DNA from: Ruminococcaceae bacterium UBA6845
GTDB lineage: Bacteria; Bacillota; Clostridia; Oscillospirales; Acutalibacteraceae
Length of the DNA: 47,451 nt
Direction: 5' to 3'
NCBI GenBank assembly: GCA_002449395.1
Contig: DKDP01000008.1
Location: 1 to 47,451, forward strand
The translations under genes were made by a program, and so were the position numbers. Every line of letters starts with the position of its first letter. The stretch's first letter is position 1. The notes beneath the pieces are model-generated. The model was not told the origin of the DNA, ran no database searches, and was given only the letters and a program-made list of their open reading frames with translations. Below, one piece after another: positions 8,537 through 16,764 of the stretch.

Positions 8537-9100
8537 TCAGTTATAATTGCTTTCGATTTGCATAATATGCTCCACGACGAAGCGCTGAGCGTGCTCATCA
8601 TAGACATTCTTTTTTATCGGCACACCGTTGGGGCTGATTGCATCGACTGTGTATATTCCGAGCGCCTCTCCCTTTGCGGTTGCAACTTTTCTTCTCTTAT
8701 TTGCCGCAATCTCCTCGGCAAGATAGCCCTGTTCCACAAGCCAATTTGAAATATGAACCGCCGCCGCTTTTTTCACATTTTCGTCAATGACTTCATTTAT
8801 TCTCTTGGCGATAATAGCTACTCCGACAGGCTGTTCGCTTATTTCAACCGCTGCTGCCTGCTCTGCTGTTATTTCAAATGGCAACAGCTTTGGCTTCGGT
8901 ACAGACTTTTTTCTTCCAACCTCACCGCCGTTGTCAATCACCTTTCCGAGTATATCGGAAACATAGAACAAGCACCTGCTGATACGAACATTGTTAAGTG
9001 TGCTGTCACCTGCTATTTCGGCATCTGTCAACGGATCTACTCCGTTTGCAAGTTTATCAATATACATTTTTGCTCTTTGTATTTTCTCAAGTTCTGTCAT
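8537..9100 (-). CDS. Conserved hypothetical protein
   Basis: A 187-residue soluble protein. The start, TELEKIQRAKMYIDKLANG followed by DPLTDAEIAGD and NNVRISRCLFYVSDIL, is a segment I know from many unnamed Clostridia proteins. A second half (about 75-185) has VKKAAAVHISNWLVEQGYL, resembling a small winged-helix-like unit, then a basic KRRKVATAKGEALGI stretch and a short C-terminal helix. No catalytic motif, signal peptide or membrane span is seen. The gene stands alone in the minus direction, 24 bp downstream of the GHL6-type hydrolase, and ends against the bidirectional terminator after guaA. Possibly nucleic-acid binding by the basic patch, but this is a guess. Confidence 0.65.
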   Translation of the reverse strand: MTELEKIQRAKMYIDKLANGVDPLTDAEIAGDSTLNNVRISRCLFYVSDILGKVIDNGGEVGRKKSVPKPKLLPFEITAEQAAAVEISEQPVGVAIIAKRINEVIDENVKKAAAVHISNWLVEQGYLAEEIAANKRRKVATAKGEALGIYTVDAISPNGVPIKKNVYDEHAQRFVVEHIMQIESNYN

Positions 9101-9124
9101 TTTTATTCTCCTTAATTTTTTTGA

Positions 9125-11068
9125 TTACTCAATCGAAACCATCTGATGTATCTCGACCTTGGGGACGGTGAAAGAGGTTTTTCCGTCGGCGTAGGTAAAG
9201 TCGATTTCTTCGTTCTGCGGTACGAGGATAACCTTTTCTGGCTTGTCGCATTTCACGCTGACATCGACATTATAAAGCGGAACGATTTCTTCGATTACCT
9301 CTGTATTTTGTCCACGCACGGTTGTGTGAGCATAAAGAAGATGGACGATCTTTCTGCCGTTCTGCTGAAGAAGTGTAACGATGCCCTTATCGGGAACGGT
9401 GCTTTCAATCGTAAATTCGCCGTCCATAAGTCGTTTTATAACATATGCGACAAACTCCTTGATGTGGAAATCGCCCGTTTCCGCATAGCCTCTGAAAATA
9501 TCCCATCCGATATACGCAATATTGCCCTTGATTGAGGCGGTCGGATAGGTAAGGCTTCGATCGTTCGGAGCGTGCTGATGGGAACAAAAATGCTCGGCTG
9601 TGCGGTTAAAATACGGATTCTGTCCGTTCGCAACGATTTCAGCGTCAACATTGTCAAAGCGATAGTTCACCGCACGCATAAGATACTCAGTCTTGCCGTT
9701 TACCGTGTCAAATTCGGGAATAAAATATGTAGGTCTGTATTCATTTTCGCCAATGAAATTGATACCTGTATCAACGCAAAATTCATTGTTATTATCAAGT
9801 CCCGACACGCCTGAAAGAAGCAGCTTACCACCCTGTGCAAGGTAGTCGTCTATCTTTGATTTGAGTTTTTCGTCAAAAATCCAAACATCGGGGAGGATAA
9901 GCATTTTATAATTCGTAAAATCCTCATCAAGGTCGATGAAATTATAAAGCCTGTTTGTTTCAAGGAGAATACGGTTTGCGCCTGCATCGTACCAGCCGCC
10001 CTCGTCTCTGCCTTTTATGCACTCGGCGGCAAGAACAGCGATATCGGCAATATATTTTGCGCCTTTGCACCACGGTTCTTTCGCTTCTACCTCGGCATAA
10101 GCCTTTCCGATAAGTCCGTAGGTTGATTTGTTGAGAAGTCCCTCGGGATGCATCTGATCGCCGATCGAGCATCCGCCGCCCTCTGCAAGAGAAAGCGCCG
10201 TCTCATAGCGAAGTGCATTCGGGTGCTTGAAGCCTCCGAACTCGCCCCACGTCTGGTGGAATTTGCCCGTCATACCGAGGAAGCAATCACGCTGAGTTCT
10301 CGCATATGCCGCAGACATCGGAAAATGATCATATCCCCATCCGCCCGTAGGAAGGCTCTCCAATTCAAGGCAGTCGATCGTGTCGATGAGATCACGTCTA
10401 CCCTTTGAAACGTGACCCGAGTTTTGGAAAATAATCGTTTCGGGATTGTGCTTGTGAACCGCTTCCTCTACCCTGTCGAGATAGTTGCGATATACCTTTC
10501 TGCCAAACGCCGCTACGTCCTCAATATTATTGTAATCAAGACCTGCGGCGGTCATATCCGAACAGCATTTTTCACAGCAGCACATCGGCTCGCCGACGAT
10601 ATCAAGAAAGATTTCGCACGGATTATAATTGACCATAACCTCTTCAATTTCGGCAATGAGCTTGTCAAGATAAGCCGTGTTGAAACACATCAAATGGTAG
10701 CCCGGTTGACTGAAATCGGGTGCCTTGCCGATATTCGACGGGTCGACCCTCAGCCAATCGTGGTGCGCAACCGCATCCTTTTCGTCAAAGCCTGCCGAGA
10801 TATAAACGGGCGCACGAACTCCGATTTCCTCGCAGGCTTCAAGCTGAGCCTTAAGTAGGTCGAATTTCAGTGTTGGGTTCATTGTGTTTACCTTTGTCGG
10901 GTGATATGAATATCCGTGATGGCACTTTGAGAAAACCGTGATCGAATCAACGTGACCCAGCTTCAGTGTTTCCTGCCATTCTTTCTTGTCAAATTTTGCG
11001 CCGACATCGGGAATGAGCGGCGAAGTATGGAAATCAAGGTGTACCTGTCTTAATCTGAAATCTTTCAT
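9125..11068 (-). CDS. GHL6-type glycoside hydrolase, putative alpha-L-fucosidase (GH151-like)
   Basis: A 647-residue protein without signal peptide. The N-terminal 340 residues look like the GHL6 TIM-barrel: QVHLDFHTSP at the start, TVFSKCHHGYSYHPTK, then EIFLDIVGEP followed by a CCCEKCC cysteine cluster, and SLPTGGWGYDHFP. A flavodoxin-like beta-galactosidase trimerisation domain (about 390-560, with KMLILPDVWIFDEK and GGKLLLSG) and a small beta-rich C-terminal domain follow. This order is known from GH151 alpha-L-fucosidases and related unclassified hydrolases; the substrate is inferred. The ATG follows CGGAGGTAG, and a promoter lies at 11106-11134. A second fucosidase-type gene is at 35953-37299. 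Confidence 0.7.
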   Translation of the reverse strand: MKDFRLRQVHLDFHTSPLIPDVGAKFDKKEWQETLKLGHVDSITVFSKCHHGYSYHPTKVNTMNPTLKFDLLKAQLEACEEIGVRAPVYISAGFDEKDAVAHHDWLRVDPSNIGKAPDFSQPGYHLMCFNTAYLDKLIAEIEEVMVNYNPCEIFLDIVGEPMCCCEKCCSDMTAAGLDYNNIEDVAAFGRKVYRNYLDRVEEAVHKHNPETIIFQNSGHVSKGRRDLIDTIDCLELESLPTGGWGYDHFPMSAAYARTQRDCFLGMTGKFHQTWGEFGGFKHPNALRYETALSLAEGGGCSIGDQMHPEGLLNKSTYGLIGKAYAEVEAKEPWCKGAKYIADIAVLAAECIKGRDEGGWYDAGANRILLETNRLYNFIDLDEDFTNYKMLILPDVWIFDEKLKSKIDDYLAQGGKLLLSGVSGLDNNNEFCVDTGINFIGENEYRPTYFIPEFDTVNGKTEYLMRAVNYRFDNVDAEIVANGQNPYFNRTAEHFCSHQHAPNDRSLTYPTASIKGNIAYIGWDIFRGYAETGDFHIKEFVAYVIKRLMDGEFTIESTVPDKGIVTLLQQNGRKIVHLLYAHTTVRGQNTEVIEEIVPLYNVDVSVKCDKPEKVILVPQNEEIDFTYADGKTSFTVPKVEIHQMVSIE

Positions 11069-11105
11069 AAACTACCTCCGATATGCTGTGCATAAGTGTA
11101 TAAAC

Positions 11106-11134
11106 AATATAATCTATTTCCGGGAAAAATTCAA
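11106..11134 (-). promoter_or_regulatory. Promoter of the GHL6-type hydrolase gene
   Basis: On the minus strand, TTGAAT, a 17-bp spacer and TATATT, about 38 bp before the ATG at 11068. It lies directly after the stop of the MocR-type regulator, so the hydrolase can be expressed independently. Confidence 0.6.
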
Positions 11135-11139
11135 GCATT

Positions 11140-12240
11140 TTAAGTGCTTTCGTCCGTCTTTTGCTCCGCCTCTCGACGCTTTTTTCGGCGTTCGCGGTTG
11201 ATATGGCGCTCAAAGTCGCCGTTATTTATCAGCTCGGCGAGAACATACTGTCCAAACGTCGGAACGGTGCAGGAATAAAAGCCGAGTCTATCCTCAAACG
11301 GCTTGACGAGCCTTTTCGGCAGAACCATATATCCGACACGAAACGACGGCGAAATCGTTTTTGAAAACGTATTGAGATAGATCACGTTATCGTGATCGGA
11401 AAGTGCGAAAAGTGTCTCGGTCGGCTTGGAGTGGACGGAAAATTCCGAATCGTAATCCGATTCAATTATAAATCTGTCCGCCTTGTCCGACCAACGTATA
11501 TACTCATACCTTTTTGACGCCGAAGCGGTAACTCCGCTCGGAAAGCTCCGATACGGCGTCGTGTGCAGAACATCGGCTTCCGTTCTTGCGAGTGCCGCTC
11601 CGTCGATTCCGTCGTTGCAAAGAGGAAGAGACTCATACTGCACGCCTGCCGCACGGTAAACCTGCTCGATTTTCTGATAAGACGGCGACTCAATCGCATA
11701 CACCTTGTCCCTGCCGAGCAGATCAACAATCAGCCTATAAAGATACTCCGCACCCGAGCCGACAATAATCTGCTCAACTCCGACATTGATTCCCCTATTT
11801 CTCGCAAGATACTGCTTTAGCGCAGTCCTCAATTCCAAGCATCCCTCATTCGGCGACTTTTCAAGAATCACATCGTTATAATCCGAAAGAACCTTTCTCA
11901 TAGTCCTGCTCAAAAGAGAAACCGAAAAAACAGGCCGGGACGGAGACGTGTGAACGGATCTTGCCGATTTTAAAATATGAGAAACATTTGCAAAGCCGTC
12001 GTTCGGGCTGAAAATAACAAAATATCCACTTCTCTCCCTCGGCTCGATATAGCCCTCGTCGCAGAGAAGCTCATATGCGTGCTCGACGGTTACCGTGCTC
12101 ACTCCGAGCTCGTCGGCAAGCAGTCTTTTCGACGGCAGCTTGCTGTTAAATTCATACGCTCCGCTTGTAATGTCATCCCTTATCTGGTTATAAATTTGCA
12201 GATACACGGGATGATTTTGCTTATCTATTTTATATTTCAT
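11140..12240 (-). CDS. MocR-type GntR-family regulator, C-terminal domain missing
   Basis: A 366-residue fusion of a GntR winged helix (about 1-75, with GVSTVTVEHAYELLCDEGYI) to a fold-type I aminotransferase-like domain. The PLP lysine is K294 in NTFSKTISP, with the partner DYD at 262-264 and R301. HTTPYRSFPSG matches the family TPSHQFPTG segment. Full MocR proteins are about 450-490 residues; this one stops soon after FERHINRERR, lacking the usual C-terminal small domain of about 90-100 residues. Only 71 bp separate the stop from the next gene, so the rest is not hidden in another frame. MocR/PdxR regulators commonly sense pyridoxal phosphate. It is divergent from an ECF S component, suggesting vitamin B6 uptake control. 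Confidence 0.8.
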   Translation of the reverse strand: MKYKIDKQNHPVYLQIYNQIRDDITSGAYEFNSKLPSKRLLADELGVSTVTVEHAYELLCDEGYIEPRERSGYFVIFSPNDGFANVSHILKSARSVHTSPSRPVFSVSLLSRTMRKVLSDYNDVILEKSPNEGCLELRTALKQYLARNRGINVGVEQIIVGSGAEYLYRLIVDLLGRDKVYAIESPSYQKIEQVYRAAGVQYESLPLCNDGIDGAALARTEADVLHTTPYRSFPSGVTASASKRYEYIRWSDKADRFIIESDYDSEFSVHSKPTETLFALSDHDNVIYLNTFSKTISPSFRVGYMVLPKRLVKPFEDRLGFYSCTVPTFGQYVLAELINNGDFERHINRERRKKRREAEQKTDEST

Positions 12241-12255
12241 CTGGTTATATATTTT
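12181..12255 (+). promoter_or_regulatory. Candidate direct-repeat operator of the MocR-type regulator
   Basis: ATCTGGTTATAAATTT (12182-12197) recurs as ATCTGGTTATATATTT (12239-12254), 15 of 16 bases equal, in the same orientation and 57 bp apart. The first copy lies within the start of the regulator gene, the second just upstream of its ATG. MocR proteins often bind direct repeats near their own promoters. This is inference; a chance repeat in AT-rich DNA is possible. Confidence 0.3.
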
Positions 12256-12331
12256 TCTCCGTTTCTGACTATTTTATATTATCAGAGCTATTATATAATA
12301 TTCCCAACAGATTTGCAAGGAGGAAAAGCAA

Positions 12332-12859
12332 ATGCAAGCAAAAAGAACAGCAAGACAAAACACAATGTGGCTTTGCACAACGGCAGTGCTTATGGCAATG
12401 AATGTGGCGCTCAGCTCATTCGGTGTTCCCGTTCCCGGCGGACACCTTTATTTAAACGACATCGTTATCTGTACGGCGTCAATTATTCTCGATCCGCTGG
12501 CGGCATTTATGGTAGGCGGTGTAGGCGCATTTCTCGGCGATTTCTTCTTCTATCCCGCACCGATGTGGGTTTCGCTTGTAACTCACGGCTTACAGGCAAT
12601 CGTCATTTCCGTATTCTCCCACTACGTTTTGAAGAAAAAGCCTGTGCTCAGCTCGGGAATCGGCGTCACAATCGGCGCAATTATTATGGTTGTCGGCTAT
12701 TCACTCGGCAGAGCATTTATTTACAGCACACCGGCATATGCAGTGGCAAAACTTCCGTTCCAGATTCTTCAGGCGGTTGTCGGCGCAGTATTCGGAATGC
12801 TCCTTTGCTGGAAATTCGGCATACATAAGCTCTATACAAACAAACTTATGAAGAAATAA
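12332..12859 (+). CDS. ECF transporter S component, possible vitamin B6 precursor uptake
   Basis: A 175-residue integral membrane protein with five to six spans. The short basic start AKRTARQNTMWL, the first-span segment VLMAMNVALSSFG, then VPVPGGHLYLNDIVI and GGVGAFLGDFFFYP are typical of energy-coupling-factor substrate-binding subunits, which need shared EcfA/A'/T modules encoded elsewhere. Start: ATG preceded by CAAGGAGG with a 7-base gap. It is divergent from the MocR-type gene by 91 bp; PLP-sensing MocR regulators adjacent to ECF S genes usually point to pyridoxine/pyridoxal-type substrates, but other vitamins cannot be excluded from sequence. Confidence 0.75.
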   Translation: MQAKRTARQNTMWLCTTAVLMAMNVALSSFGVPVPGGHLYLNDIVICTASIILDPLAAFMVGGVGAFLGDFFFYPAPMWVSLVTHGLQAIVISVFSHYVLKKKPVLSSGIGVTIGAIIMVVGYSLGRAFIYSTPAYAVAKLPFQILQAVVGAVFGMLLCWKFGIHKLYTNKLMKK

Positions 12860-12879
12860 ATTGCCGTTACTCCCACTGT

Positions 12880-12908
12880 TTGACATATCCGTTTTTTAAT
12901 GCTATGAT
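12880..12908 (+). promoter_or_regulatory. Promoter for the OGT-like gene
   Basis: TTGACA, a 17-bp spacer, TATGAT, 20 bp before the ATG at 12929. Close to sigma-A consensus. Confidence 0.7.
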
Positions 12909-12928
12909 TATGAAAACGGGGCGATAAT

Positions 12929-13237
12929 ATGGGAAATATTATGAACGACAATCTGATATATGAAATTCTGTCCGTTGTGGAAGAAATTCCGTGCGGACGG
13001 GTTGCGAGCTACGGTCAGATAGCACGGCTGATCGGTCGGGATAAAAATTCACGGCTTGTCGGCAAGGTGCTCGGCCGAGCCGAATTTTACGGCGATTTTC
13101 CCTGTCACCGTGTTGTCAACAGCTCGGGGCGCACCGCTCCCGGGTGGACTGAACAGCGTTCGCTTCTTGAAAGCGAGGGCGTGGAGTTCAAGCCGAACGG
13201 ATGCGTCGATATGAAAAAATTTCAATGGGAAATCTGA
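12929..13237 (+). CDS. Methylated-DNA--cysteine methyltransferase-like protein (single domain)
   Basis: A 102-residue protein equal to the DNA-binding/methyltransferase domain alone. YEILSVVEEIPCGRVASYGQIA is the helix-turn-helix entry, and FPCHRVV holds the alkyl-accepting C59; GWTEQRSLLESEGV is the family C-terminal part. Full Ogt proteins carry an extra N-terminal domain of about 70 residues, absent here. In alkyltransferase-like (ATL) proteins the Cys is usually Trp; since Cys is kept, direct repair of O6-alkylguanine is possible. Starts at 12929 or at the internal ATG 12941; both have purine-rich upstream sequence. A strong terminator follows at once. Confidence 0.8.
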   Translation: MGNIMNDNLIYEILSVVEEIPCGRVASYGQIARLIGRDKNSRLVGKVLGRAEFYGDFPCHRVVNSSGRTAPGWTEQRSLLESEGVEFKPNGCVDMKKFQWEI

Positions 13238-13246
13238 AAGCACAAA

Positions 13247-13282
13247 AACGGGGTTACCGCACATCAATGCGGCAACCCCGTT
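13247..13282. terminator. Bidirectional terminator between convergent genes
   Basis: AACGGGGTT..CCGCA pairs with TGCGG..AACCCCGTT around a CATCAA loop (15-bp stem with one mismatch). It has A-run and T-rich flanks. It separates the OGT-like gene from the convergent aldo/keto reductase. The arm contains the reverse complement of GTTGCCGCATT, shared with two other intergenic hairpins in the window. Confidence 0.85.
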
Positions 13283-13286
13283 GATT

Positions 13287-14405
13287 TTATTCCTCTGAAT
13301 TATTTTCAAATGTTTCTGCAACATCAACCAACAGCTTGCGAATCGGAAGATGCTGCGGGCAGGATTTTTCACACTTGCCGCACTTTATGCAGTCAGAGGC
13401 TTTGCGCCCCTCCGAGGTATGAACATCGGAGTAATAGTAATCGGCATTCCAGTCGTGGTAAATCTGTTTTGCGTTCATATCGGCAAAAAGATCGGGAATC
13501 GAAATATGCTTAGGGCAGCCGTCCGTACAGTAACGGCAGGCGGTGCAAGGAATAAGATTCTTGCTTTTGAATATCTCCTGAACCTTTTTTACAGCCTCAA
13601 GCTCTGTTTCATTGAGAGGCTCAAAATTCTTCATAAAGCTGATGTTATCATTCATCTGCTCCATATTGCTCATACCCGAAAGCACCGTCATAATGCCCGG
13701 GAAGCCTGCGGCAAAACGCAGAGCATAGCTCGCATAGCTTCCGCCGTGGAGCTCATCGAAAACCGCCTTTGCATCATCGGGAAGATTTACAAGATTTCCG
13801 CCCTTAACGGGTTCCATAACAAGCACAGGCTTATTGAATTGGCGGCAAACCTCATAGCAGGCTCGGCTCTGCACTCCGGGGTCATTGTAATCAACATAGT
13901 TAAACTGAATCTGAACAACCTCGATCTGCGGATACTCTGTAAGAATCTGTTCGAGCACCTCCGCCTTGTCGTGGAAAGAAATTCCGACGTGGCGCACTTT
14001 GCCATCGGATTTAAGTTCAAATGCCGTCTCATATGCACGGCAGGCTTTGAACTTCTTGTAAGTCTCAGCATTCTGTGCGTGCATAAGGTAAAAATCAAAA
14101 TATTCAACTCCGCAGGCGGCAAGCTGACTTTCAAAGAACGGGCGGATATCCTCTTCCTTTTTGAAGAAAGAATCCGTCAGCTTATTCGTCAGAACATAGC
14201 TTTCACGGGGATGACGGTCGGCAAGACATTCTTTGATTGCCGTTTCACTCTTGCCCTGAATATAACCGTGAGCCGTATCAAAGTAGTTAAAGCCGGCATC
14301 CAAAAACGTGTCAACCATTTTCTTGGTTTCTTCAATATCAACATTTTCGCCGTTCATCGGCAGTCTCATCATTCCGAATCCGAAATTTTTCTTTATTCTA
14401 TCCAT
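13287..14405 (-). CDS. Aldo/keto reductase with C-terminal ferredoxin-like FeS domain
   Basis: A 372-residue cytosolic oxidoreductase. The N-terminal barrel has the AKR tetrad: D43 and Y48 in FDTAHGYIQG, K75 in TNKL, H109 in YLMHAQ. The C-terminal part carries two C-x2-C-x2-C-x3-CP motifs (C287/C290/C293/C297 and C339/C342/C345/C349), the usual two [4Fe-4S] site arrangement of the AKR-ferredoxin fusion family common in Clostridia. The substrate is unknown. The ATG follows AAAGGAG, and a minus-strand promoter is at 14436-14464. The gene is monocistronic: a terminator lies after it and the gene before it is transcribed away. Confidence 0.9.
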   Translation of the reverse strand: MDRIKKNFGFGMMRLPMNGENVDIEETKKMVDTFLDAGFNYFDTAHGYIQGKSETAIKECLADRHPRESYVLTNKLTDSFFKKEEDIRPFFESQLAACGVEYFDFYLMHAQNAETYKKFKACRAYETAFELKSDGKVRHVGISFHDKAEVLEQILTEYPQIEVVQIQFNYVDYNDPGVQSRACYEVCRQFNKPVLVMEPVKGGNLVNLPDDAKAVFDELHGGSYASYALRFAAGFPGIMTVLSGMSNMEQMNDNISFMKNFEPLNETELEAVKKVQEIFKSKNLIPCTACRYCTDGCPKHISIPDLFADMNAKQIYHDWNADYYYSDVHTSEGRKASDCIKCGKCEKSCPQHLPIRKLLVDVAETFENNSEE

Positions 14406-14435
14406 CAGCGGTTGCTCCTTTCGGTTATTTGTTTT

Positions 14436-14464
14436 ATTATATCACAAACTTTCGAGTGATTCAA
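14436..14464 (-). promoter_or_regulatory. Aldo/keto reductase promoter
   Basis: On the minus strand, TTGAAT, 17-bp spacer, TATAAT, about 31 bp upstream of the ATG at 14405. Confidence 0.7.
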
Positions 14465-14539
14465 TACAAGCCATAAAAACCTATTGCCTCGGAGTAGAAT
14501 TTGTGGTAAAGTATTATGAGAATCATGAAGTTTGATTTA

Positions 14540-14568
14540 TTGAAAGCAGTAATAAAATGTGGTATATT
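14540..14568 (+). promoter_or_regulatory. Promoter for the CgeB-like GT / GH43 pair
   Basis: TTGAAA, 17-bp spacer, TATATT, 38 bp before the ATG at 14607. Weaker at the -35 than other promoters here. Confidence 0.55.
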
Positions 14569-14606
14569 TATGTTATGAACCGATAGTTCAAAAGGAGTTT
14601 TATAAA

Positions 14607-15752
14607 ATGATTAATTCAAACATTCCGATTTGCGATATTCGCTATTGCCACCGTCCCCCTGCCTCATGGATTCTTGCCGGCTTTGCCCTTCTTGAACAAG
14701 AAGGACTGCTTCGACTTGGTAAAATTAAGTGTTATAATAACTTTCTAAAAGACAGCCTTTATCAGCATAATAATATAATTGAAGTACGCATTGATGATAA
14801 ACTAATTGTTTTCGATTATGAAAACGGATATCAAAGTTTTTTGGACAGAAATTTATTTGATCAGCAAATGGAGAATGTAACAGCACTTTTCAAAAGCAAC
14901 TGTGACCCTCAAAAGTATATCGGTCTCAAGTGTCAAGACAAGATTCATCCATTTGTTGCAGGAACATTCAATGCAACCTGTCCCGGTAATCCATATGACA
15001 AAATATTTTCAGATCATTATGAGCTTAATCGTGACGGATTGATTAAGTTTATATATAAAATTAAACACCATCAAGAATACATAAAGTCGAATGACTATCG
15101 AAACACTGAAAATGTCAATCATTTTGATTCATACAATCTTCTTTTTTGGACACGTCTCAATGAAGAAACTGTTACCGTAGATGAGATAAACAAATCCTAC
15201 CCGTTTTTAGACTATGAACAGGCAACAAAGCTTGCAAAAGAATGTTCTGAAATGCTTCGTGATATTAACCTTAGAAGAATTGAAATATGTTCAACCTTGA
15301 AAAAAGAGTACGGTGATCGCCTTATAGGAGGAATTGACAAGGGGAGTTACGCCGAAAGAGTTTGCCCTGAATTAATCACAACGGATGAGCGAATAACAAC
15401 TCGCAAAAGATATCTTGAAACAATGCATTCAAATATTATAGGCATAATCTCAAGCGGTCATCAATACTGTATCGGCGCAAGGTTTGGTGAGCTCATTTCA
15501 TCCGGCAGAGCAATTATTTCAGACCCTTTTCGATATGTTCTCCCCGGGAATTTCGGTGAGGGAAGAAACTATTTGTCTTTTATTTCGAGCGATGAACTTT
15601 GCGAGAAAGCCGAATTACTTCTTTCAAACTCTTCTATGGTTAACGAAATGGAAGTTCTTAACAGTCGCTATTATCACGACTCTTTTAAGCCTAATAAATG
15701 TGTATTAAACGCATTAAAAGAAGCATTGCCCGACTACGAAATTTTTAAATAA
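14607..15752 (+). CDS. Glycosyltransferase-like protein, CgeB/spore-maturation type
   Basis: A 381-residue soluble protein. The C-terminal third (about 285-365) reads like the donor-binding half of GT-B enzymes of the CgeB/DUF3880-like group: GHQYCIGARFGELISSGRAI, then YVLPGNFGEGRNYLSFISSDELCEKAELLLS, where an R-x-x-E pair in a nucleotide-sugar site is followed by a DEL/AELLL helix. The N-terminal half is not recognisable, with an HRPPASWILAGFALLEQEGLL motif near the start. Start chosen at the ATG after AAAGGAG (10-base gap). The gene is AT-rich with codon use unlike the downstream GH43 gene, which it precedes by 17 bp, suggesting acquisition. Target unknown; a surface glycan or glycolipid is a guess. 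Confidence 0.6.
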   Translation: MINSNIPICDIRYCHRPPASWILAGFALLEQEGLLRLGKIKCYNNFLKDSLYQHNNIIEVRIDDKLIVFDYENGYQSFLDRNLFDQQMENVTALFKSNCDPQKYIGLKCQDKIHPFVAGTFNATCPGNPYDKIFSDHYELNRDGLIKFIYKIKHHQEYIKSNDYRNTENVNHFDSYNLLFWTRLNEETVTVDEINKSYPFLDYEQATKLAKECSEMLRDINLRRIEICSTLKKEYGDRLIGGIDKGSYAERVCPELITTDERITTRKRYLETMHSNIIGIISSGHQYCIGARFGELISSGRAIISDPFRYVLPGNFGEGRNYLSFISSDELCEKAELLLSNSSMVNEMEVLNSRYYHDSFKPNKCVLNALKEALPDYEIFK

Positions 15753-15769
15753 TCCTAAAGGAAGTTATT

Positions 15770-16645
15770 ATGATTAAATTTAACAACCCTATCTCCGAGG
15801 CGTGGCACGCAGATCCGGAGGCAAGGATTTATGACGGCAAATACTGCATTTACGTCACAAGAAGTCTCCCGTACGAGCAGCAGCTTAATCAGGATGTGTT
15901 CGTTTCCGAGGATCTTGAACACTGGAAGAAAATTGAGTCAATCATTGATATGTCCGGCTTTCCGTGGGTAAAGAAAGCTGTCTGGGCTCCGACTATAATC
16001 GAAAAGAACGGCAAATATTACTACATCTTTGCCACGAACGATATCCACGAGGATAACGAGGGTGGCGGACTTGAAATAGCCGTTTCCGACTCACCGACAG
16101 GTCCGTTTAAGGGCTATCTCGGCAGGCCGCTCATCGGCACGATAATTAACGGTGCTCAGCCGATTGACGCTCACCTTTTCAAAGACGATGACGGAACAAT
16201 TTATCTTTACTACGGCGGATGGAAGCACTGCAATGTGTGCAAGATGAACGAGGATATGACAGGCTTTGTTCCGTTTGACGACGGAGAAATTTTCAAGGAG
16301 ATTACACCGCACGACTATGTCGAGGGACCCTGTATGATGAAGAAGGACGGCAGATATTACTTTATGTATTCCTGCGGAAGCTGGGGCGAGGGAACCTACC
16401 GTGTTGATTACTCCATTGCCGACAGTCCGCTCGGTCCTTTTGACAGTCTCGGTACAATTCTTTCATCTCAGAAAGGCGTTGCCGAGGGTCCGGGACATAA
16501 CGGCTTTTTCCTGCTTGACGGCGGAGAGATGCTGATGGTATATCACCGCCGCCGTGAGGACATCAAGGATCGTGACGCAAGATTTCTCTGCATTGATAAG
16601 GTCGAATTTGACGGCGATAAAATTTTGCCGATAAAAATGACTTGA
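15770..16645 (+). CDS. Glycoside hydrolase family 43-type protein
   Basis: A 291-residue five-bladed propeller enzyme of the GH43 clan, without signal peptide, so probably cytosolic. The three acidic residues fit GH43: D15 in WHADPEARIYDG (general base), D133 in AQPIDAHLFKDD (pKa modulator), and E185 in DYVEGPCMMKKDG (general acid). W-A-P at 72-74 and SWGEGTYRVDYS are also family-like. GH43 members cleave alpha-L-arabinofuranosides, xylosides or related beta-galactosides; the subfamily cannot be read. Start ATG after AAAGGAAG. It follows the GT-like gene by 17 bp, an unusual pairing of sugar addition and removal. Confidence 0.85.
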   Translation: MIKFNNPISEAWHADPEARIYDGKYCIYVTRSLPYEQQLNQDVFVSEDLEHWKKIESIIDMSGFPWVKKAVWAPTIIEKNGKYYYIFATNDIHEDNEGGGLEIAVSDSPTGPFKGYLGRPLIGTIINGAQPIDAHLFKDDDGTIYLYYGGWKHCNVCKMNEDMTGFVPFDDGEIFKEITPHDYVEGPCMMKKDGRYYFMYSCGSWGEGTYRVDYSIADSPLGPFDSLGTILSSQKGVAEGPGHNGFFLLDGGEMLMVYHRRREDIKDRDARFLCIDKVEFDGDKILPIKMT

Positions 16646-16764
16646 CCGCTTGGCTTTTTCTCGTTGCAATATTATAGCAGGGAATCCTAAGATTTATTCG
16701 GTAGTTTTCTTTGCTTTTGTTAAAAAGATATGATTAACATATATTCAAATTATGGAGGAAAGCT

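Noticed and set aside
13350..14459. Long plus-strand frame (369 codons) opposite the aldo/keto reductase
   Set aside because: It mirrors a gene with complete AKR and FeS motifs, has no ribosome site, and reads hydrophobic and repetitive as antisense frames do.
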